Assembly (NCBI RefSeq): GCF_900107045.1
Contig: NZ_FNON01000005.1
Location: 310,001 to 374,000, forward strand
Direction of reading: 5' to 3'
Source: Amycolatopsis xylanica
GTDB taxonomy: Bacteria; Actinomycetota; Actinomycetes; Mycobacteriales; Pseudonocardiaceae
DNA length: 64,000 nucleotides
Part shown: one piece after another, positions 21,292-29,075 of the stretch
Position numbering within the stretch: position 1 is the first letter of the stretch
How the letters are laid out: every line of letters begins with the position of its first letter
Notes under the pieces: model-generated
Database searches by the model: none
What the model was told of the DNA's origin: nothing
Seen by the model: only the letters and a program-made list of their open reading frames with translations
Made by a program: the position numbers and the translations under genes

Positions 21292-22396
21292 TCGCCACGT
21301 CCTCCACGATTCGCCTGACCTCGTTGACTACTTTATCCAGCTCCCCGTCGTGATTCTCGATCACGTGCGTGTAACGATCCGCCACCTGTGTTGCTCGCCG
21401 CGCGTTCTCAAGCCGTTCTTGCAGAGCGTCGTCAGAGTGTGCTCGCCTGGAGAGTAGGCGGCGGCGGATTGTAGCCTCGTCGGCGGTCAGTAGAATCGTT
21501 GTTGCGGATGGTGCGACCTCACGTACGTGAGCAATGGTGCCCAGGTTGATCAGTCCAAATGCGGCGGCGTTTGTTGGAGCGGTCAAAGCGGCTGTTACGT
21601 CATGCCAGTGAAGGCCGTAGCTCATTCCGAATAGGAAATTCTTCGATTCTAAGTATTCGCCAGCTGCGACATCTCTCGCAAATTCATCCTGCGTTACGAA
21701 TATGTATTCATGCTGTTCGCTGGCCTCGCCGCGAGGTGGTCGAGTCGTCCGTCGGTGTACGTACGCGACATTTGGAACCGTCTCGCGCAATGCTGCAGCG
21801 ACCGACGACTTGCCTGCTCCGGATGCGCCGTCGATGAGTATGAGCTTGTGAAGGTTATTGCCAAGTTGCTTTTGATATTCCCGCGACTGGCGTAACATCG
21901 TGTGTAGAATTTCGTAGGACCAAGGTACAAGGTCGAAGTCTCTGACGCCGAGCGCGTGCATTAATTCGCGTGACACCCGCTGGGTGGAATCAATTCCGTT
22001 GCCTTCATCGAATACTTCAACTTCGACGAAGTTGGCACCTTCGACTACGTCTACGTTTGCTAGCCATCCGTTAGCCCTGTATACGCTCCTGGTTTTCGTG
22101 ACTACTGTCGAAATGCCGAGATTGTCGACAAGTATCTGTTTAAGCAGGTCGTCCTGGTCTTGGCATTCGGCCAGTTGTAAGCGGCTCTCTCGGGCCTTTG
22201 CGTTGTCGGTGCGTTCGTATGCAATGAGGCGTGGGAGCCTATCCGAGCCGGATCGATACTTTAATCGAGAAGACCTTGTGTTGAAGTAGGTGTCAGTCTC
22301 GGAATAGGTGCGTTCCAGCCGTGCGCCCAGCCTGTCAAGTGCGCCTGGTAGTAGTTCTGGGTTCACGGCGTACGCCTTGAACTCGATGTTGCGCAT
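21275..22396 (-). CDS. CYTH (CyaB-like) domain fused to a guanylate kinase-like P-loop domain
   Basis: Residues 1-170 form a CYTH/triphosphate-tunnel domain of class IV adenylate cyclase type (NIEFKAY, ETDTYFNTR, RLKYR, LIAYERTDNAKARES, VDVVEGANFVEVEVFDEG). Residues 183-373 resemble guanylate kinase/PhnN: P-loop GASGAGKSS, RRTTRPPRGE, HEYIFVTQDEF, lid RRRLLSRRAHSDD. Part of the GMP site differs: the usual DID-x-QG is LINLGT, and GNYYGT is FGMSYGL. ATG at 22396 has GGAGG 5 bases upstream. Hand counts of two cassette lines gave 28/60 and 32/60 GC against 43/60 in carB, which suggests transfer. Confidence 0.8.
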   Translation of the reverse strand: MRNIEFKAYAVNPELLPGALDRLGARLERTYSETDTYFNTRSSRLKYRSGSDRLPRLIAYERTDNAKARESRLQLAECQDQDDLLKQILVDNLGISTVVTKTRSVYRANGWLANVDVVEGANFVEVEVFDEGNGIDSTQRVSRELMHALGVRDFDLVPWSYEILHTMLRQSREYQKQLGNNLHKLILIDGASGAGKSSVAAALRETVPNVAYVHRRTTRPPRGEASEQHEYIFVTQDEFARDVAAGEYLESKNFLFGMSYGLHWHDVTAALTAPTNAAAFGLINLGTIAHVREVAPSATTILLTADEATIRRRLLSRRAHSDDALQERLENARRATQVADRYTHVIENHDGELDKVVNEVRRIVEDVANGADT

Positions 22397-22603
22397 ACCG
22401 CCTCCGTGTGGAAAACGAGCTAGTGGGTCGACCTTCTGCGATCCTAGTCATCTGTCTCCCCGTGGTCGTTCGGTCGTCCTTGGTAACTGGTCGGAGGCGG
22501 GCTGGGCGAAACGTGGCTGTCGAGGCTGCGCCCGAACTCGACATCGTAGAGGTCAAGCATGCGCGCTATGAACGCCGAGGTGAGAGTGTATGCCGTCGAC
22601 TTG

Positions 22604-22610
22604 CTAGACT
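22604..22610 (+). promoter_or_regulatory. Possible extended -10 of an rpoZ promoter
   Basis: TAGACT at 22605-22610 preceded by TGC gives an extended -10 element about 45 bases before the rpoZ GTG. No good -35 was seen. The 258 bases between the cassette start and rpoZ hold no recognisable gene and no visible remnant of gmk. Confidence 0.3.
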
Positions 22611-22654
22611 TAGGTGGTCGGGCAAGACACCATATGATTTCAGGAGCTGCACGA

Positions 22655-22927
22655 GTGACCACGACGCTGGGTGCCTACGGCGAGGAACTTGAAGGCATCA
22701 CCAACCCGCCGATCGACGACCTGCTCGAGAAGGTCAGCTCCAAGTACGCGCTGGCGATCTACGCGGCCAAGCGTGCCCGCCAGATCAACGACTACTACGC
22801 CCAGCTCGGCGAAGGCCTGCTGGAGTACGTCGGTCCGCTGGTCGAGCCGGGCCCGCGGGAGAAGCCGCTGTCGATCGCGCTGCGCGAGATCCACGCCGGA
22901 CTGCTCGAGCACACCGAGGGTGAGTAA
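22655..22927 (+). CDS. rpoZ: RNA polymerase omega subunit
   Basis: Small subunit that helps assemble beta' into the core enzyme. The 90-residue product has the family core NPPIDDLLEKVSSKYALAIYAAKRARQINDYY. GTG at 22655 has AGGAG 8 bases upstream; ATG at 22634 is an in-frame alternative that adds seven residues. It overlaps coaBC by 8 bases. GC content returns to the genomic level here. Confidence 0.94.
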   Translation: MTTTLGAYGEELEGITNPPIDDLLEKVSSKYALAIYAAKRARQINDYYAQLGEGLLEYVGPLVEPGPREKPLSIALREIHAGLLEHTEGE

Positions 22928-24140
22928 GCCCCGAGTCGTACTCGGTGTGGGTGGCGGTATCGCCGCCTACAAAGCGTGTGAGGTGCTGCGCGGGCTGACC
23001 GAATCCGGTCACGACGTCCGCGTGGTCCCCACGGAGGCCGCGCTGAACTTCGTCGGCGCGGCGACCTTCGAAGCACTGTCCGGGCACCCGGTGCACACCG
23101 GCGTGTTCACCGAGGTGCCCGAAGTGCAGCACGTGCGCGTCGGCAAGGAAGCCGACCTCGTGCTCATCGTGCCCGCCACGGCCAATCTGCTGGCGAAGGC
23201 GGCGCACGGCATCGCCGACGACCTGCTGACCAACACCCTGCTCACCGCGCGGTGCCCGGTCGCGTTCTTCCCGGCGATGCACACCGAGATGTGGGAACAC
23301 CCCGCCACCCAGGACAACGTCGCGCTGCTGCGTCACCGCGGCGCCGTGGTCACCGAGCCCGCCGCCGGTCGCCTGACCGGCAAGGACACGGGCAAGGGCA
23401 GGCTGGCGGATCCCCAGGAGATCATCGACCTGGCCAAGCTGCTGCTGGCCGAGCCCCGCGCGCTGCCCCGCGACCTCGAAGGCGTCCGCGTGGCGATTTC
23501 GGCCGGTGGCACGCGTGAGCCGCTCGACCCGGTCCGCTATCTGGGCAATCGCTCGTCGGGCAAGCAGGGCTACGCGCTGGCCCGCGTCGCCGCCCAGCGG
23601 GGCGCCGAGGTCACCCTCGTCGCCGGGCACACGGTCGAACTGCCCGAGCCCGCCGGCGTCACGGTCGTCAAGGTTTCGACGGCCGAGGAGCTGCGCGTCG
23701 CCATGCACGAGGCCGCGAAGCCCGCGGAGATCGTCGTGATGGCCGCCGCGGTGGCCGACTTCCGCCCGGCGAACGTGTCGGGCGCCAAGATCAAGAAGTC
23801 CGATGACCAGCCGGACCCGGTCATCATGCTGGACCGCAACGCCGACATCCTCGCCGAGCTGGTCACCGATCGGGCGCCGGGCCAGATCGTGGTCGGGTTC
23901 GCCGCGGAGACCGGCGACGAGCACGGTTCCGTGCTCGACCACGCGCGGGCGAAACTCCGCCGCAAGGGCTGTGACCTGCTGGTCGTCAACGCCGTCGGCG
24001 ACGGCAAGGCGTTCGAGGTCGAGGACAACGCAGGCTGGCTGCTCGCCTCGGACGGGACGGAACGCCCTATCCCATTCGGGTCGAAAGCGCAACTGGGTGT
24101 CGCAGTGTGGGATGCCGTTGTGGGCTTGCTCAAGCGTTGA
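22920..24140 (+). CDS. coaBC: Bifunctional phosphopantothenoylcysteine decarboxylase / phosphopantothenate-cysteine ligase
   Basis: Two consecutive coenzyme A steps. The 406-residue product has an N-terminal flavin-dependent CoaC domain (GVGGGIAAYKACEVL, PATANLLAKAAHGIADDLL, FFPAMHTEMWEHP) and a C-terminal CoaB domain from about residue 190 (ISAGGTREPLDPVRYLGN, NRSSGKQGYALA, AAAVADFRP, KIKK). GTG at 22920 overlaps the rpoZ stop region. Order rpoZ-coaBC-metK-priA is the usual actinobacterial one. Confidence 0.95.
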   Translation: MSKPRVVLGVGGGIAAYKACEVLRGLTESGHDVRVVPTEAALNFVGAATFEALSGHPVHTGVFTEVPEVQHVRVGKEADLVLIVPATANLLAKAAHGIADDLLTNTLLTARCPVAFFPAMHTEMWEHPATQDNVALLRHRGAVVTEPAAGRLTGKDTGKGRLADPQEIIDLAKLLLAEPRALPRDLEGVRVAISAGGTREPLDPVRYLGNRSSGKQGYALARVAAQRGAEVTLVAGHTVELPEPAGVTVVKVSTAEELRVAMHEAAKPAEIVVMAAAVADFRPANVSGAKIKKSDDQPDPVIMLDRNADILAELVTDRAPGQIVVGFAAETGDEHGSVLDHARAKLRRKGCDLLVVNAVGDGKAFEVEDNAGWLLASDGTERPIPFGSKAQLGVAVWDAVVGLLKR

Positions 24141-24199
24141 GTGTGGCTTTAGCCGCGATAAGTACCCTGATGGGGTTAAAGAAGACGACGAAGAGGGAT

Positions 24200-25414
24200 G
24201 TGACGAACGCCGTGACCGCGTCCAACAGCAGGTTGTTCACCTCGGAGTCGGTGACCGAGGGCCATCCCGACAAGATCTGTGACGCGATCAGCGACTCGAT
24301 CCTCGACGGGCTGCTCGCGAAGGACCCGCGCAGCCGTGTCGCGGTCGAAACGCTGATCACCACGGGGCAGGTCCACGTCGCCGGCGAGGTGACGACCGAG
24401 GCCTACGCCGACATCCCGACGATCGTGCGCGATGTCATCCTCAAGATCGGCTACGACTCGTCGGCCAAGGGCTTCGACGGCAACTCGTGCGGCGTCAACG
24501 TCGCGATCGGCTCGCAGTCGCCGGACATCGCGCAGGGCGTCGACACCGCGTACGAGTCGCGGGTCGAAGCGGCCGAAGACGAGATCGCCCGCCAGGGCGC
24601 CGGTGACCAGGGCCTGATGTTCGGCTACGCCTGCTCGGACACGCCCGAGCTGATGCCGTTGCCGATCGCGCTGGCGCACCGCCTGTCGCAGCGGCTGACC
24701 CGGGTCCGCAAGGACGGCGTGCTGCCGTACCTGCGCCCGGACGGCAAGACCCAGGTGACCATCGAATACGCCGGTGACCAGCCCGTGCGCCTGGACACCG
24801 TGGTCGTGTCGACGCAGCACGCCGACGGGATCGACCTCGAGTCGATGCTCGGCGTCGACGTCCGCGAGCACGTCGTGGCCCCGGAGATCGCCGCGCTGGA
24901 CATCGACACCTCGAACGTGCGGCTGCTGGTGAACCCGACCGGCCGCTTCGTCATCGGCGGTCCGATGGGTGACGCCGGGCTGACCGGGCGCAAGATCATC
25001 GTCGACACCTACGGCGGCATGGCCCGCCACGGTGGCGGCGCGTTCTCGGGCAAGGACCCGTCCAAGGTCGACCGCTCGGCCGCGTACGCGATGCGCTGGG
25101 TCGCCAAGAACGTCGTCGCGGCGGGGCTCGCTTCGCGCGTCGAAGTGCAGGTCGCGTACGCGATCGGCAAGGCGTCGCCGGTCGGTCTGTTCGTCGAGAC
25201 GTTCGGTACCGAGACCGTCGACCCGACCAAGATCCAGCAGGCGATCTCGGAGGTGTTCGACCTCCGTCCGGCCGCGATCATCCGCGACCTCGACCTGCTG
25301 CGCCCGATCTACGCGCCGACCGCCGCGTACGGTCACTTCGGCCGCCCGGAGCTGCACCTCCCGTGGGAGAGCACCGCGCGCGCCGAGGCGCTGAAGGCCG
25401 CCGCCGGCGCCTGA
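24200..25414 (+). CDS. metK: S-adenosylmethionine synthetase
   Basis: Makes S-adenosylmethionine from methionine and ATP. The 404-residue product has the ATP motif SVTEGHPDKICDAISD, GAGDQGLMFGYA, and the P-loop-like GGGAFSGKDPSKVDRSAAY. GTG at 24200 (VTNAVTASNSRLFTSE) is chosen because GAAGAGGG precedes it; GTG at 24212 and ATG at 24170 are alternatives. It ends at a strong terminator. Confidence 0.95.
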   Translation: MTNAVTASNSRLFTSESVTEGHPDKICDAISDSILDGLLAKDPRSRVAVETLITTGQVHVAGEVTTEAYADIPTIVRDVILKIGYDSSAKGFDGNSCGVNVAIGSQSPDIAQGVDTAYESRVEAAEDEIARQGAGDQGLMFGYACSDTPELMPLPIALAHRLSQRLTRVRKDGVLPYLRPDGKTQVTIEYAGDQPVRLDTVVVSTQHADGIDLESMLGVDVREHVVAPEIAALDIDTSNVRLLVNPTGRFVIGGPMGDAGLTGRKIIVDTYGGMARHGGGAFSGKDPSKVDRSAAYAMRWVAKNVVAAGLASRVEVQVAYAIGKASPVGLFVETFGTETVDPTKIQQAISEVFDLRPAAIIRDLDLLRPIYAPTAAYGHFGRPELHLPWESTARAEALKAAAGA

Positions 25415-25429
25415 CACCCCGCTTGCCCG

Positions 25430-25463
25430 AAAGCCCCGCCCGGATCTCCCGGGCGGGGCTTTT
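25430..25463 (+). terminator. Intrinsic terminator after metK
   Basis: Perfect 14-base arms (25430-25443 and 25449-25462), very GC-rich, with a 5-base loop; the descending arm ends in CTTTT. This is the most classical intrinsic terminator in the window and isolates metK from priA 50 bases downstream. Confidence 0.85.
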
Positions 25464-25513
25464 GGGTCAGGCTGGCTCCGGGACTGTCGGGGGGTGCTGG
25501 TAAAGATCAGGGG

Positions 25514-27610
25514 GTGACCAGTCCGGAGACGCCGCCGCTGTGGGACCTCCCCGTGCCCTCACGCGCCCGGACGAAGCCGGTCGACAAGGCGAAGGCGGCC
25601 AAGGCCGCGGCCGCGGAACGCCGTGGCCAGCTCAAACCCGCCCCGGAGAACCCGGTGGCGCGGATCGTCGTCGACATCCCGCTGACCCATCTCGACCGGA
25701 CCTTCGACTACCACGTCCCGGAGAAGTTCCACGAGACCGCGGTCGTCGGGTGCCGCGTACGGGTGAGGTTCGCCGGGCAGCTCGTCGACGGCTACATCGC
25801 CGAGCGCGCCGAGACGACGAGCCATGAGAAGAAGCTCGCGTTCATCGAGCGGGTGACGTCGAGCGAGCCGGTGCTGACGCCCGCCTTGTACGCGCTCACG
25901 CGCTCCGTCGCCGACCGGTACGGCGGCACGCTGGTGGACGTGTTGCGGCTCGCATTGCCGCCCCGGCACGGGAAAGTCGAGTCCGAGCCGCCGGGTGAGC
26001 CCGCGCCGGTGCCGCCCGCGCCGGACGTGTCCGCCTGGTCGCGCTATCAGCGTGGGCCCGCGTTCCTGGAGGCGCTGGCCGAGTCGAAGCCCGCGAACGC
26101 TGTCTGGCAGGCGTTGCCGGGGGAGGACTGGCCCGCGCGGCTCGCCGAGGCCGCCGCGGTCGCCGCCGCCGCGGGCAAGGGCGCGGTGCTGGTCGTGCCG
26201 GACCATCGCGATCTCAAACGCGTGCACGAGGCGTGCGTCGGTCTGCTGGGCGACGAAAGCGTGGCCGCGCTGATCGCCGGGCTCGGGCCCGCCGCCCGGT
26301 ACCGGCGCTGGCTTTCGGTGCTGCGCGGGCAGGTCAAGGTCGTGGTCGGCACGCGCGCGGCGATGTTCGCGCCGGTCGCCGATCCCGGGCTGTTCGTCGT
26401 CTGGGACGACGGCGACGACATCCACTCCGAGCCGCACGCGCCGTATCCGCATGTCCGTGACGTGCTGATGGACCGCGCGCACACGGCCAAGGCGTCGCTG
26501 CTGGTCGCCGGGTTCGCGCGGACGGCCGAGGCGCAGTTCCTGGTCGAGTCCGGCTGGGCGCAGGCCGTTGTCGCCGATCGGCCCGGACTGCGCGCTGCCG
26601 CGCCCAGGGTGACCCCGGTCGGCGAGGATTTCGACGTCGCGCGGGACGAAGCCGCGAAGGCCGCGCGGTTGCCGTCGGTCGCTTTCGAGGCGGCTCGGCA
26701 GTCTTTGGCCGCGGGAGCGCCGGTTTTGGTCCAGGTGCCCAGGCGCGGATATGTGCCAGGGCTCGCGTGCGGGCAATGCCGGACGCCCGCGCACTGCCGC
26801 CGGTGCGCCGGTCCGTTGTCGCTGCCCGGCGGCTCGGAGGGCGGCATGCCGAAGCCGCCCGCGTGCCGGTGGTGCGGGGTCCCGGAGACCGGGTTCCGTT
26901 GTCCCGCTTGTGGTTCCGCGCGGCTGCGGGCGGTCGTCGTCGGGTCGAAACGGACCGCCGAGGAGCTGGGCCGGGCGTTTCCGGGCGTGCCGGTGCGGAC
27001 GTCCGGCGCCCAGGAGGTGCTGGAGTCGGTGCCGGGCAAGCCCGCGCTGGTCGTGTGCACGCCGGGAGCCGAGCCGGTGGCCGAAGGCGGGTACGGCGCG
27101 GCGCTGTTGCTGGACGCGTGGGCGTTGCTGGGCCGTCAGGATCTGCGCGCGGGCGAAGAGACCTTGCGGCGCTGGATGACGGCCGCGTCCATGGTGCGGC
27201 CCGCGTCCGCGGGCGGGCGCGTGATCGTCGGCGCCGAAGCCGGATTGGCGGTCGTGCAGGCGCTGGTGCGCTGGGATCCGGCGTGGCACGCCGGCCTGGA
27301 ATTGGCCGAACGCCGGGAACTCGGGTTCCCGCCCGCGATGCGGATGGCGAGCATCGAGGGCACCCCGGACGCGGTCGCGGCCGTGCTCGACGACCTGGCG
27401 TTGCCGGAATCCGGCGAAATACTGGGCCCGGTCCCGCTCGGCGAGATCGACGAGGAGGGCCGTTCGGACCGCGAGCGCGCGCTGGTGCGCGTCGCGCGCG
27501 TGCACGGCAAGGCGCTGGCGGCGTCGATCCACGCCGCCAGCGCCCGCCGGGACGCCAGGAAGGAGCCGGAGCCGATCCGGATCCAGCTCGACCCGCTCGC
27601 CTTGATCTAG
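25514..27610 (+). CDS. priA: Primosome protein PriA, actinobacterial form without helicase motifs
   Basis: Replication restart protein. The 698-residue product keeps the N-terminal DNA-binding domain (RIVVDIPLTHLDRTFDYHVPE) and the paired-cysteine zinc module (LACGQCRTPAHCRRCAGPL, CRWCGVP, CPACGS). A Walker A lysine motif is not visible, and the DEEH box appears as WDDGDDIHSEPHAPYPHVRD, so ATP-driven unwinding is unlikely; this loss is known for the actinobacterial family. GTG at 25514. It is followed 3 bases before its end by a convergent gene. Confidence 0.9.
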   Translation: MTSPETPPLWDLPVPSRARTKPVDKAKAAKAAAAERRGQLKPAPENPVARIVVDIPLTHLDRTFDYHVPEKFHETAVVGCRVRVRFAGQLVDGYIAERAETTSHEKKLAFIERVTSSEPVLTPALYALTRSVADRYGGTLVDVLRLALPPRHGKVESEPPGEPAPVPPAPDVSAWSRYQRGPAFLEALAESKPANAVWQALPGEDWPARLAEAAAVAAAAGKGAVLVVPDHRDLKRVHEACVGLLGDESVAALIAGLGPAARYRRWLSVLRGQVKVVVGTRAAMFAPVADPGLFVVWDDGDDIHSEPHAPYPHVRDVLMDRAHTAKASLLVAGFARTAEAQFLVESGWAQAVVADRPGLRAAAPRVTPVGEDFDVARDEAAKAARLPSVAFEAARQSLAAGAPVLVQVPRRGYVPGLACGQCRTPAHCRRCAGPLSLPGGSEGGMPKPPACRWCGVPETGFRCPACGSARLRAVVVGSKRTAEELGRAFPGVPVRTSGAQEVLESVPGKPALVVCTPGAEPVAEGGYGAALLLDAWALLGRQDLRAGEETLRRWMTAASMVRPASAGGRVIVGAEAGLAVVQALVRWDPAWHAGLELAERRELGFPPAMRMASIEGTPDAVAAVLDDLALPESGEILGPVPLGEIDEEGRSDRERALVRVARVHGKALAASIHAASARRDARKEPEPIRIQLDPLALI

Positions 27611-28980
27611 CCGAGGACCGTGCCGAGGACGTCGCGGACGGCCGTGGCCGCGTCGGCCGGCTGGGGCAGGGTGTTCGTCGTCGCCTTTGTTCCGGTCGCG
27701 CCCGCTGCCGTGGTCACCAGCGCGACAACTTGGTCGGCGATCGCCTTGCGGCGGGCGACGAAGGCGTCGTCGGTGATGTCACCGGGCGCGGTCGCCGTGC
27801 CGAGGACCGGCGTGTGCAGGTGCCCGCCAGGCAGGTCGATGCCGAGGCCCACGCGGACGCGGTTGGACCGGTACATGGACTCGTTGGACAGATAGTTGCC
27901 GCCGCCACCTGAGGCCGCGATCTCGCCCGGCTTGGGTGCGTCGGTGCGGCAGACGGCCGTGCCCGTGCCCGGCTTGGTGCTGTCCGGCCACACGCAGAAC
28001 GACTGGTTGAACTGCACCGGATAGGCGCCCGTGGTGCCGACCATCTGCTGGTACGGCAACGTCGTCTCGATGAACTGGTCGGCAGGCTGCGGCCAGCCGG
28101 GCGCGGCCGGGATCTGGCCGACGACGCTCACGTTGTTGTTGTCGGGGAACCCGCCACGCCAGGCGCCCGCCCAGCGTTCGACATCGAACCGGCCGGGACG
28201 GCCTTGGCTGACGGTCATGATCAGGTCGGGGCGGCGACGGGAGTCGGCCAGCGCCGTGCCGAACGCCTTCTCGACGATTCCGGTGTCGAAATAGCCCCAA
28301 ACGACCGGGAACGAGACCGTTTGCACGATCGCCGGTCCGTCGGCGGTCTGCAGCAGCTTTCCGTCCAATTGCAGTGCCGAGGCGCCCGAAGGGTTGCCGA
28401 TCCTGATGCCCGCGCCGTCGAGCGTGAACGGGTCGAACCCGCTCATCAGCACGCGCTTGACCTTCCCGCCGATCGGGAACCTGACGTCGTCGAGCCCGCG
28501 CGCGCCGAGGTCGAACTTGGTCATGATGTCCGCGCGGGCAGCCGGGTCGAGCTTGAACGACGGCGTCCACTGGCGCAGCGCCTTGCTCATCTGCAGGCGG
28601 GCCCAGTAGAGCGGGCGGTCGTCGTAGCGGTCGAGGGTGCCCAGATCGGGACGGCGGCCCTGCGCCCGGTCCACCGCGGTACGCCAAAGGTCGTTTCCGG
28701 CGGTTTCGGCCAGATGCTGCGCGGTCCAGCGCGAACGTGTGGCACAAAGACGCCTGCCGAAGTCAGCGACGAGGCGGTCGAAGCCCGCTTGGCGGACGAG
28801 TTCGGGCCCGACGGCCGGTCCACCGGCTGGGAGTGACGCGGTCAGGCGTAGCTCTTCGACGGTCAGCTGAACGGCCGGGTCCGAGCAGGACTTGGCCTGC
28901 GCGACGCCGGGCGCCGCGAGCAGCGGCACCGCGATGAGCAGGGGAACCAGTGCTTTCAAAGCTCTGCGTGGCGTGATCAC
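27607..28980 (-). CDS. Secreted pyroglutamyl-peptidase-like (C15) protein with Ser in place of the catalytic Cys
   Basis: A 457-residue exported protein: signal peptide ending AAPGVAQA near residue 29, a helical region to about 170, then a C15 fold (KRVLMSGFDPFTLDGAGI ... NPSGASALQLDGK). The Glu region is recognisable (FDVERWAGAW). The family Cys in YVCNHVFY aligns with Ser365 in YLSNESMY, while a His remains (GGHLHTPVLG), so it may be inactive or use serine. GTG at 28980 is preferred; TTG at 28998 is possible. Divergent from gamma-glutamyltransferase. Confidence 0.75.
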   Translation of the reverse strand: MITPRRALKALVPLLIAVPLLAAPGVAQAKSCSDPAVQLTVEELRLTASLPAGGPAVGPELVRQAGFDRLVADFGRRLCATRSRWTAQHLAETAGNDLWRTAVDRAQGRRPDLGTLDRYDDRPLYWARLQMSKALRQWTPSFKLDPAARADIMTKFDLGARGLDDVRFPIGGKVKRVLMSGFDPFTLDGAGIRIGNPSGASALQLDGKLLQTADGPAIVQTVSFPVVWGYFDTGIVEKAFGTALADSRRRPDLIMTVSQGRPGRFDVERWAGAWRGGFPDNNNVSVVGQIPAAPGWPQPADQFIETTLPYQQMVGTTGAYPVQFNQSFCVWPDSTKPGTGTAVCRTDAPKPGEIAASGGGGNYLSNESMYRSNRVRVGLGIDLPGGHLHTPVLGTATAPGDITDDAFVARRKAIADQVVALVTTAAGATGTKATTNTLPQPADAATAVRDVLGTVLG

Positions 28981-29058
28981 GGCGAGAGTGTTTCGCAAGA
29001 GCCGACAGCCTTGTTAGGGCCACTCGTCTGCTTAGGCGCTTGAAGGGCCCCGTCAACA

Positions 29059-29073
29059 GGGGCAGACTGCCCC
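29059..29073. promoter_or_regulatory. Short palindrome just before the ggt start
   Basis: GGGGCAG-A-CTGCCCC is a perfect 7-bp inverted repeat ending 2 bases before the ATG at 29076, in the 95-base gap between divergent genes. It could be an operator or a hairpin that limits initiation. If translation began at TTG 29040 it would be coding instead. Confidence 0.3.
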
Positions 29074-29075
29074 GC

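Noticed and set aside
22444..22560. Small minus-strand frame of 38 codons just upstream of the CYTH-kinase gene (MLDLYDVEFGRSL...)
   Set aside because: No clear ribosome site and no recognisable sequence; it may be the leader of the cassette, but support is too weak.
19543..22654. Insertion sequence or integrative element carrying the cassette
   Set aside because: No transposase, integrase, terminal inverted repeats or target-site duplication could be seen; only composition and position suggest transfer.
24141..24199. SAM riboswitch before metK
   Set aside because: The gap is only 59 bases and shows none of the conserved aptamer helices.
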